Notes under the pieces: generated by a model | The model's database searches: none | The model's input: the letters and a program-made list of their open reading frames with translations, nothing else | Told to the model about the DNA's origin: nothing | Assembly: GCF_026914265.1 (NCBI RefSeq) | Contig: NC_069134.1 | Span: forward strand, 15,965,205-16,029,204 | Direction of reading: 5' to 3' | DNA: 64,000 nucleotides | DNA from: Mya arenaria | Taxonomy: Eukaryota; Mollusca; Bivalvia; Myida; Myidae | Made by a program: the position numbers and the translations under genes | Part shown: positions 10,901 to 22,900 of the stretch, one piece after another | Numbering within the stretch: position 1 is the first letter of the stretch | Layout: every line of letters starts with the position of its first letter

Positions 10901-13900
10901 GTATAATTGTTAATATGTTGTAATAATTGTGCACTTGTTATTTCTTAACTCATAATTTTGCATGTGGTTGTTTTTTATCTGTTTTTTTGTGCCACAATTA
11001 ATGAAACTTGTTTTATTGTGTCTTTCAGCTATGCCATAGCAATGTCACTTCGCGACAAGCAGCGAGTCATCTACACAACCCCGATCAAGGCCTTGAGCAA
11101 CCAGAAGTACCGAGAGTTGTTTGAGGAGTTCCAAGATGTCGGTCTTATGACGGGAGATGTAACGATCAATCCCACCGCAAGTTGTCTAGTCATGACCACT
11201 GAGGTATAGTTTCGTCCCTTTTAAACTTATTTCAGGAATTTAACTAAAAATTACTTCTGTAATTATTAGCTCAGCAGTTTAAAGAATAATGAGGCTTCCG
11301 GTTTAAGTTAAAAATAGAAAATAGTTGGAACTGAATGACTAAAGTTAGGGTTGACATTTTGAGATTAAAATGGTATGTAGAAAGAGTTAATGGAGACCTT
11401 TGATGGGATTGCGGTAGGGGCCCCATGGGTCAAGGTCAAGTTCACTGCTATTAAAAATAGATAACTGTTTGGTACTGAATAACTTTAGTTAGGGTTGACG
11501 TATTGTGATCAAACTTGGTATGTAGGAAGAGTTTATGGAGGACTTCAAATGGATTGCATTTGGGACCCCAAGGATCAAGGTCATGGTAACTGTTACAAAA
11601 AATAGTAAAAAAAACTTAGTAGAAACTGAATCTCACAACGAACGGCTGAAGATCTTCTATCAATCATTGAAACCTGGTTTGGTCGCATTGCAGCGTTTCT
11701 TGTTTACTTTTTAATTTGACTTTTCTATTTCTTTGACAGGCACATATAACATCATTATTGTATTCACTTTTAGACAAATTGTCATATAGTTGAGCGCCCT
11801 GTCTTATGACAGCTCTTGTTGAATTATATACTTATAAAAGTCAGTTGAAATATAATAATTTTTGCTTTAAAAACTAAAATAGGGAGTTTTAATTATTACT
11901 CAAGGCTTTTTTGGATTTTTTTATACCTGTTACCAACTATGTTCATAATGCCAAAAAGTATATATTAAATGGGGAAAAAAGCCCTGTGTCTTGATTTCAT
12001 TTCATAAAAAGTTTGTCACAATAATTGAATATACACAAGTACAGAAAGTCCCTATGCAACTTACAGTTGTTGAAATTAGCACAAGCCTGCACAGGTAAAA
12101 TGCATTAGAGAGTAGTTCTCTATTAGTGGCAACTGACTCGCATTGTTATTTATATTTATATGTAATATCAAGCTCACAAACCCAATGTTTGCTTACATTA
12201 TGAAAGGTTATTCTTAGCTTTATTTTTTAATGTTTGATGTGTTACATGTGTAAACACTTGATATCTGCAGATCTTGAGGAGCATGCTTTACCGAGGCTCA
12301 GAAATCATGCGGGAAGTGGGCTGGGTTATTTTTGATGAAATCCACTACATGAGGGATAAAGGTAACTTTGTTATATAGAGGATATTGCCTGAGTGGTCAA
12401 TCAATACAGAATATTATCCCCTCTCCCTCCTGCACCTTTCACAAGATATGTATTTTGATATAAATCACATTTATGTAAATTATATCTTCGATGCATGTGG
12501 GAAATAATGTTGAATTCAAATATATTGCATACAGTATAGTGGAAAAATATATCTAAGATGTAAAATTCAAGAAGTTTTTCCATTTTTTTAAGAATCTAAA
12601 ATACTGGATCACTTTCAGAAAACTTAAATTGTTTTTAACCCATGTACCTAAATAATGTGATTTTGTTAAATTTGCTTTTCATTATTACTATAGGCAAATT
12701 CATATAGATAGTGTCCAAGGTTCTTATTAGCCTTTTTACCATCTTTTAACCTATTGTGCATTTATAACTTGCATATTAACAAGAAGACATCCCTCTAATG
12801 TTATTATCTTTATCCAGAGCGTGGTGTGGTCTGGGAGGAGACTATAATCCTACTGCCAGACAATGTGCACTATGTGTTCCTGTCTGCCACTATCCCAAAT
12901 GCCCGCCAGTTTGCCGAGTGGATCTGCTACCTGCACGACCAGCCCTGCCATGTGGTGTACACAGACTACCGACCCACCCCTCTTCAACACTACCTCTTCC
13001 CCTCCGGTGGGGATGGCATCCATCTTGTGGTCGATGAGAATGTAAGCTTATAACATTTGACAGATTGGTAGTTGTCAGGCAAATATTTGGTTGACCTAGA
13101 AACATATTTTGTCAGTGGTAAATCTTCATATATGGCTCTATTATGTAGTAAAATAAAATAAAATCTCAAAACTGATTTTACACACCACAAGCATCTTGCA
13201 TGTGGCATTTTGTACAGGCTGACTACTAGATTCCCAGTTGTTAAATGTGTTTGACCTATATATGGTGAAAACATTGGCATACAAGTGCTTAGTAATGACT
13301 GGCTAAAGGCAACTTGATAGTTTGATCATACACACATCTGCTATGTTTCAGGGTGAGTTTCGGGAGGAGAACTTTAACACAGCCATGTCTGTTCTGAAAG
13401 ACGCTGGGGATGCAGGCAAGGGAGATCAGCGCGGGAGAAAAGGGGGCTTCAAACGTAAGTTTGGCTCTTATACGTAAATGTGTATGATCAGTTAGGATGC
13501 AATGTGTGATAGATTAAAAAATGGTTGTTTGTGTATTTTTTACGTTATGAATGTATTCAATTGGGGTAAGTAATATGTAGTTTGTTTTATTGCTTGTCTT
13601 TGGCTCTTTTTAACACAATTTCTATATTGTGACAACTCACATCTCATTTAATTGCATGGACAGTGTACATGTAGGTAGAAAGAAGGGATATAATTTTGCA
13701 ATTTAATTAACCCAGTGTTTGTTTAACCTTTTTGGGCCAGGGCTCCTAAAATTGTGAAATTAGCGACAAAATGTCTAGTTGTGAATTCTCCATGGTATAT
13801 TTCAAACTAAGAAACAAAGCAAAGTCTGCTGCAAGATCCTGGGTTTGAAGAATTTTAAGTGAATAAGTCGGAATTTAAACATATCTGTCTTAGTTTTAAA

Positions 13901-16900
13901 AAAAATCCTTAAGCATTGTGAATTTTGAGATCTTTTTTGTTTGTAAAAAAGTACCGGTACCCTTTTGGGGATTTTGATTAGGGCAATCAACCTAATTTTT
14001 CGTTTGAAAAAAACAAACACTAAACATCAACAATATCATCCCAAAAATTACTATATTTCCAGAGCAAGAAAGCAATTGTTACAAGATTGTGAAGATGATT
14101 CTGGAGCGCAAGTTTGCCCCGGTGATTGTATTCAGCTTCAGCAAGAAGGACTGTGAGGCGTACGCCATGCAGATGACGAAACTCGACTTCAACACGGATG
14201 AGGAGAAGAACCTCGTTCAGGAAGTGTTCAACAATGCCATTGATGCACTGTCTGATGAAGACAAGAAACTACCACAGGTACGATGCATCATGTTTATGCT
14301 TGTTGAAATGTAAAGTAATGTAAAATACAACTTAAGTAACAAACCTCAGAAAGAAGGGTGATTACGCTGCATATGTACATGCAGATGCCCTTTGTTCATA
14401 GTTAATAATGCATAGTATTATTGTGTTTAACCTATAGTTTCAGGAGAGAAATATAATTTGCTTTCATTAGATTAGATGGCTTCTTTGTTCCTTTTGATGA
14501 GGAGGTTTTTATTACATTTTCCTTTTTTAGCTCGACTATTCGAAGAATATGGAGAGCTATACTACTCACCCAAAAGTTGGCGTCGGTTTCACCCCTTGGT
14601 TAAGGTTTTGCGTTCAAGCACATATAGGTTAATATCTCAGCAACTACTTGAAGTATTGCATTGAGACTTTATACATTGGTACTCAACCATCCAACCTACT
14701 TAATTAACCAAGTTTGATAACTCTACTTTGCATTTAATGCCAATAATAGGCCTTTATTATTTGACATAGAAATTCTTGTTAAGGTTTTGTATGCAAGCAC
14801 ACATAGGTTAATATCTCTGCAACTACTTGAGTTATTGCATTGAGACTTGATACATTGGTACTCAACCATCCAACCTACTTAATTAACCAAGTTAGATAAC
14901 TCTACTTTGCATTTAATTCAAATAATAGGCCTTTATTATTCCACTTAGAAATTCTGGTTAAGGTTTTGCGTGCAAGCACACATAGGTTAATATCTCTGCA
15001 ACTACTTGTGGTATTGCATTGAGACTTGATACAATGGTACTCAACCATCCAACCTAATTAATTAACCAAGTTAGATAATCTATTTTGCATTTAATGCAAA
15101 TAATTGCCCTTTATTATTCGATTTAGAAATTCTGGTTAAGGTTTTGTGTGCAAGCACACATTATTTTAATATCAAAGCAACTACTTGATGTATTGCATTG
15201 AGACTCGATGCAATGGTACTCAACCATCCAACCTACTTAATTTACCAAGTTAGATAACTTTAGTTTCATTTAATGCAAATAATTGCCCTTTATTATTCGA
15301 CATAGAAATTCTGGTTAAGGTTTTGCGTGTAAGCACACACAGGTTAATTTCTAAGCAACTACTCGATGTATTGAATTGAGACTTTATAGAATGGTATTCA
15401 ATCACTCAACGTAATTGAATAACCAAGATATATAACTGTATTTTGCAAATAATTGACATTTATTATTAGACTTAAAAAATCTGGTTGAAATTTTCCATGT
15501 AACCACATTTATGTTACTATCTCAGCACATCATGAATTGCATTGAAATCTAATCTAACAGTGATCCATGCATGTTTGGCCAAAACTTTTCAATCCTTACA
15601 CTAATAAGCGGCGGAATAGTCGAGCGCGCTGTGACAGCTCTTGTTATATCAAGTATAGCTTTGGATCTGGGCTTTTAAAAGAACTGTTTGAAATATTTGT
15701 TACCCCCTCACTTGAACCCCAGGTTGAACATGTGTTACCACTGCTGAAGAAGGGTATAGGGATCCATCACGGCGGTCTCCTGCCCCTGCTCAAAGAAACC
15801 ATCGAGATTCTCTTCTCCGAGGGGCTGATCAAGGTATGGTACTTAGTAGCATATGTGTTGGATAATAGTGAAATAACACCCTAGTGATGATGGAATATTA
15901 ACAAATACAGTAAAACTGCGATTGCTCGAGGACGCCGGGGACAGGGCAAAAACCTCGAGGGAACCAATGTTTCGAAAGCCCTGAATTTCAATTTTCCAGT
16001 CTGTTATGAAATATCTTTAGTTTATTTTAAGTTTGAAGTCTTGCTTATATGTTCAAAGGCTGTGGTATACGAAATGTATACTAAATGTAAAATGTAAAAG
16101 AAATATCAATTAACCCTTTAGCGCATGTATACGAGATAGGCCGACATAGCTCATTAGCAGATGTAAACGCATCTGGCCGACCCTATACACTACTGGATGT
16201 AAACGCATGTCCCGCATATTTCAATAGGGTCATTTCAATACTTCAATATTGCATCTTTCTTTTTGTAAACAATATCCCGGATGTTTTTAAAGCTGAAGAT
16301 TAACCTTTTGTGTATTGATTTTCCCTCGAAAATGTTGTCTGCTAAAACTTGAAGGTCATTATTTATACTGCCAATCACAGGTGTGAGATCCTACTGTGAC
16401 GTAATAAAACCTCGAGGAATGGCAGTACTGTACAGTATGGAATTTCCCCCAAAACATTGATGCGTAAATCAATGAAATTATTATGTCAGATTAATTTACC
16501 ATTGAAATCAATAAAGATAATAATTATTTGTAGATAATATTTTGTGTTACAAACAATAGAAACAATAAGTAGCTGAGAAAATGATGAGTAAATTTTCTGC
16601 TGAGCTAATCGATGGCCAGCATGGTTCCGGTCGTAAAATAGGTCAAGTAAACAACATTTGTGCAAGCGCTTGATGATTTAGATCTTTTTATTCATTACTT
16701 GGAAAACATTTATCGGCTTTCTTTTTGTAAAGAATTTTATGAGGGGGTAATAAAGTTAAACAGACACTCTGGACTGGATCTCTCAGCTGGATGACACCGG
16801 ATATTCCTGCCACATTTCTGTGTATGTTATACACAAGAACATCAATTGTCGTTTTTTTAATCCAGATGTGTCTTTTTTATGATAGGGGTAATAAAATTTA

Positions 16901-19900
16901 GATCGATCCCAGCATATTATTACCCTTTGATTTAATGCAATTATGATATTTCAATGAAATGTTACAATTCCATCTTGGAAATGCATTCACAGATGAAATA
17001 AAAGAATTTTATATTTCATCATTGACACCATTTATTAGATAAATTAATTACCTATAAAAAAATGTATTTACATAAAAAAGATTTGGAAACAATTATTTGG
17101 AGTAATATTGATTTTAAGGTCATACTGCTGTATTCATTTGCACATTTTCGAATATCCTGAAAAGTACCTATACAGATAAGGACTGCTTATCAGTAAGATG
17201 GCTATTGACTGGGAGGTGTAATCTGGCCACTTGTCTATGTGCTAAAGGGTTAATGAATAAATAGAAATGTTTATTTTTACAAAATTGCCATATTTCAAAG
17301 CAAAGTGACAAGAAGGAATTCTTTTCAGAGATTCCGATGTTGGATCGATATGGTAGTGTTTATTCATATTTTTATTACTCATTTACATTTCTCACAATTA
17401 ACGTCTCATAATTATCTTCTCAAATGCCAGTTTCAACTACTATCGGTCATACGAAACAGTTATGAACGGTTTTTTACACCTTATCTAATTGCCTTCCAAC
17501 TGTCATTGCAATTTTTACAACTTTTGAAAATATTAACACCTAGCAATTGTTTGTTTATTTTGGAACACTCGTTTGGGAAATCGTGTGAAATTATGACCTC
17601 GAGGGAGCCACAAGGCTTTGTGCATGATTTGTGTACTTGGGATCGACTATATTTCTTGACTCCTCGACATATTTAGGTTGCGATGCAGCGTAGGTATATT
17701 TTATATGAAAATAGAAGGAAAAATGTTTGGGACCAAGCTCCGACCTCGAGGGACTGCCTGTTCTGGAACGACCGCTTGTTTTCGAACGACCACAGTTTTG
17801 CTCTAATTGTCAGTTTGACCTCAACATTGGCCATATTCGATTATTATCATGCAAATTCAAACTTTTTTTCCCTAAAAAATGATGAAACACAAGGATGATG
17901 GTATTCAAGTTTAACCTATTGCATGTTCAAGATTGATAGCTTATTGGTTCAGATAAATGAGACATTCATTGTACTGGAGAAGCATTTGTGTCATGTCCTA
18001 GCCATCAATTGGAAATGATCCATCAATGAATTTTGCACAGACACGATCTAAAATTGATCTGTTCATGCAGTAGAGTTGTTCATGAAAGAAGTGTTACATT
18101 TCAATTGTCATCAAATATATCTGGAAACTCAAAAGATTCAAATTTTACTTCAAAAGGGGAGAATAGGCTGCAGTTATAGCAAAGGAAGGAAAATGATATG
18201 GTGATGATTCTACTCTAATGGTGTAAATGAATATTTTGCAGGCGCTGTTTGCCACAGAGACATTTGCCATGGGCCTGAACATGCCTGCCAGAACTGTGCT
18301 GTTCACAAATGCCAGGAAGTTTGACGGCCAGGACTTCAGATGGGTAAATACTTTTGTTAGGGAACCTCTTTAAGAGATTGGCTTAAGATTGGTACACAGT
18401 TACAAATTAATAAATGTTATTCTGGTTACTGCTGACATTTGGTAAATTAAACATAGCAAAAGTTTTCCTTGTCTATACAGCTTTTTATGCCCCCGAAGGT
18501 GGGCATATTAAAATCGCACCGTCCGTCCGTCCGTCCGTTTGGCTCTATAACTTTCCCTTGTATGGACAGATTTTAAAATAACTTGCCACATGTGTTCCAC
18601 ATACCAAGACGACGTGTGGTGTGCAAGACTCGTGTCCCTACCTCAAAGGTCAAGGTCACACTTAGTGTTTATTCACAATGGAGTGCTGCATATAAGGACA
18701 TAGAGTATAGGTTGTCGTGTCCGGGCTGTAACTTTTTCTTGTATGGACAGATTTTAAAATAACTTGCCACATGTGTTCCACATACCAAGACGACGTGTCG
18801 CGTGCAAGACTCGTGTCCCTACCTCAAAGGTCAAGGTCACACTTAGTGTTTATTTACAATGGAGTGCTGCATATAAGGACATAGAGTATAGGTTGTCGTG
18901 TCCGGGCTGTAACTTTTCCTTGTATGGACAGATTTTAAAATAACTTGCCAAATGTGTTCCACATACCAAGACGACGTGTCACGTGCAAGACCTGTGTCCC
19001 TACCTCAAAGGTCAAGGTCACACTTAGTGTTTATTTACAATGGAGTGCTTCATATAAGGACATAGAGTATAGGTTGTCGTGTCCGGGCTGTAACTTCCCC
19101 TTGTATGGACAGATTTTAAAATAACTTGCCACATGTGTTCCACATACCAAGAGGACGTGTCGCGTGCAAGACCCGTGTCCCTACCTCAATGGTCAAGGTC
19201 ACACTTAGTGTTTATTCACAATGGAGTGCTGCATATAAGGACATAGAGTATAGGTTGTCGTGTCCGGGCTGTAACTTTCCCTTGTATGGACAGATTTTAA
19301 AATCACTTGCCAAATGTGTTCCACATACCAAGACGACGTGTCGCGTGCAAGACCTGTGTCCCTACCTCAAAGGTCAAGGTCACACTTAGTGTTTATTTAC
19401 AATGGAGTGCTTCATATAAGGACATAGAGTATAGGTTGTCGTGTCCGGGCTGTAACTTTCTCTTGTATGGACAGATTTTAAAATAACTTGCCACATGTGT
19501 TTCACATACCAAGACGACGTGTCGCGTGCAAGACCCGTGTCCCTACCTCAAAGGTCAAGAACACCCTTAGTGTTTATTTGCAATGGAGTGCTGCATATAA
19601 GGACATAGAGTATAGGTTGTCGTGTCCGGGCTGTAACTTTCCCTTGTATGGACAGATTTTAAAATAACTTGCCAAATGTGTTCCACATACCAAGACAACG
19701 TGTCGCGTGCAAGACCCGTGTCCCTACCTCAAAGGTCAAGGTCACACTTAGTGTTTATTCACAATGGAGTGCTGCATATAAGGACATAGAGTTTAGGTTG
19801 TCGTGTCAGGGCTGTTACTTTCCCTTGTATGGACAGATTTTAAAATCACTTGCTGCATGTGTTCCACATACCAAGACGACATGTCGTGCGCAAGACCCAT

Positions 19901-22900
19901 GTCCCTACCTCTAAGGCGAAAGATAAAGAAAGTGTTTATTCACAAGGGAATTCTGAATATAAGGGCATAACAGTGTAGGTTGTCAAGTATGGGTGGTATT
20001 TTTTTATGTTCAGAGGCAATTTAAAATAACTTGCCATATGTATTTGACACGTAAAGGCAAGATCAACTTTTCATGTACTGACCTTGTTCGTAGGTCAATG
20101 TCACATTCGGGGGCATTCGTCACATACTGTGACAGCTGTTGTTTATTGATTCTAGATCACGTCAGGAGAGTATATCCAGATGAGTGGGCGAGCAGGAAGG
20201 CGTGGCCTGGATGACCGTGGGATCGTTATACTCATGATTGATGAGAAGATGCCCCCTGCTGCTGGCAAGGCTGTTCTCAAGGTTAGATACCTTTGCTGTA
20301 CTCCTATATGAATTATATGTCTACAAATTAGGTGTAAATCTTATATGGTTACTTTGGAAATGTACCTAGCATGTACAATACACTAAAGGGGATTGAAGAA
20401 TGCTATTATCCAGATTATTAAAGATATTGATAAATCAAAAGCAAGTAAAATCCCCATGGCTTAAACTAAGTCAGAATTTAGTGAAAATATTCAGTTTAGT
20501 TTGTCTTGGATCATTATCAATTTTTAGCTCAATACATTTCGTGTCAACATGTTCTCGTATCTTAATAATGATAAAACTATTAGCATGGTAAAACTAGTGC
20601 TCTTGCTGTCAAGCCAATTAAAGAGTGATTGGCTGTGTTCCAGGGTGCAGCAGACTCCCTGAACAGTGCATTCCATCTGACATACAACATGGTGCTGAAC
20701 CTCCTGAGAGTGGAGGAAATCAACCCAGAGTTTATGTTGGAGAGATCCTTCTACCAGTTCCAGAACTACGCCGCAATTCCCGGCCTCATTGATAGTATGT
20801 TATTGATGGCATTGATATGTTTCAGAATGTTGTTGATGACATTGATGTGTTTCAGTATGTTATTGATGGCATTGATGTGTTTCAGCATGTTATTGATGGC
20901 ATTGATGTGTTTCAGCATGTTATTGATGGCATTGATGTGTTTCAGCAGGTTATTGATGGCATTGATGTGTTTCAGCAGGTTATTGATGGCATTGATGTGT
21001 TTCAGTATGTTAATGACGGCATTGATGTGTTTCAGTATGTTATTGATGGCATTGATGTGTTTCAGTATGTTATTGATGGCATTGATGTGTTTCAGTATGT
21101 TATTGATGGCATTGACAGGGGTTGACACTAACCATTTTCCCAAGGGATCCCAAAGGGACACCAACATTTGAAATCAGGTGTCCCTTCCTGAAATTAAGAG
21201 TCCCTTCCATTTTTTACATTTTTTTTTCATTAATGAGCCTGTTTTAATATTAAATTGAACATACAAATCCAGTGCCTTTTACTTTTCAATTTGTAATTCA
21301 AGTATACACCATATTATACATGTTTTCAACAGCATGCAATGACAAGTTAGTTATAGCACTATGTCACCCATGTGAACCTCTGGCAATGGCAAAGAGGAAG
21401 ATTTGGGTCTTAAGTCAGTAGATTGGGTTCAAAAGTGGTAGAATGTCTAAGTCACACAATGGGTACAATGTAAACAAAAACTTGATGTTGTTACTGTTTT
21501 TAGATTTTCGGAAAATACGCATTCAAAATGCCATGGTTCAGGGTCTTGTCAGATGTCATTGCTTTTGATTGAAAAACAGTAGGAATATAACATCTGGCTT
21601 GTGAATCAATCAGACTGCCCAACAAGTGTAGTGCATACTGGAAGAGCAGACAACTGGAAAATAGTGTATGTTTATTTTCGCGCCAAAATGTCATAATTTT
21701 TTTATCAATTGATTGAAGATAAATAATAAAACTTTGGGAATTTTATTTCTATAATGTTTTGATCAAGGCATAAAACAAAGAATGCTGAATAGTAGGATGG
21801 CTTCCCAGTAAACTAGTTCCGTAGGATGCCAGTCTTTTGTGCCGTAAATGTTACTGTAACAACTTGATGGTCGCATCATTAAGGCATCAAAGTCAGCAGT
21901 TTTGGCATCTTTTTGGGCGGTTCTGACACATGAGCAAACTAGTTCACCATAATTATTGTACCGATTATAAGTCTGTCACCTCTGACACCTTAATTATTGT
22001 ACCTATTATTAAAGTCCGTCACCTCTGACCTTGTTGATAACGTAAACAACACAGCGGAAGCGTTAACCCGCATGCGCACTGTGAAATGACCTGTTTATTT
22101 ATAGATTCATGACGTAATTATAGTGAAAAGGTCAGCCATACTTTCGCTTTAGTGCGTGCGACGTATTAATATTAATATCTTGTTTACATGCACTGTCAAG
22201 AAAGTTAGGGGAACCCAAATTTAGGTAATTAATTCATGAAACGCTATTTATTTATTGATATTTAGCTTTTATCGGTCAAAATTTAAGTGTCTCGACGGAA
22301 TACAGGACTTTGAAGTTCAGGTGTTCCTCCCGAAAAATTGGTGTCCTCGGGATCCCGGGACCCCGTTAGTGTCGAACACTGCATTGATGTGTTTCAGTAT
22401 GTTATTGATGGCATTGATGTGTTTCAGTATGTTATTAATGTTCATGAAGAAAATCATAGATGTCACATTGATATTATATTTTAATGTCAACCAATAGTTG
22501 CTGCATAAGAAAGATGACAACATTATTTTTAAAAATAGAAGAAACATTTTACTGAACATAACAATTGTTATATTTGTTAAAAGAACAAAACATGTTCACG
22601 CATGTCACTGGTAATGGCGTTTGATAGATAAGATAACCCATTTGGAGGTTAAGGGTCCATCACATTGCTGAAAGTCTTGATAGCTATACATCATAAGTTT
22701 AGCAAGTATATATGTCAATTTTCGTTCTCAGAGATGAAGAATACTGAGGACCGGTACAACCAGTGTGTGGTGCCAAATGAGGACCAGGTGTCAACATACT
22801 ACAAGATACGACAGCAGCTAAACCACCTTGGACGTGAACTGCTCACATACATTCAAAAACCGCAGTACATCTTGCCGTTCCTGCAGCCGGGCAGGCTCGT

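Noticed and set aside
12798-13280. Other-frame and minus-strand frames over MTR4 exon 7
   Set aside because: They are overlapping shadows of a GC-richer coding exon.
17305-17898. Open frames of 123 and 71 codons in MTR4 intron 10
   Set aside because: They lie in a TA-flanked element and look like AT-rich background. No transposase motif could be read.
19126-20214. Open frames with PHVFHIPR and [12 protein letters not shown] repeats, also at 27283-28002
   Set aside because: They are translations of the 181-bp tandem unit of Helentron-like elements. They are interrupted at unit boundaries and have no conserved protein.
20629-21171. Open frames of 102-180 codons on both strands across the intron 13 array ([20 protein letters not shown] and [10 protein letters not shown] repeats)
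   Set aside because: They are three frames of one 30-bp minisatellite whose length is divisible by three. Only the frame continuous with exon 13 is discussed, as a possible splice extension and not as a separate gene.
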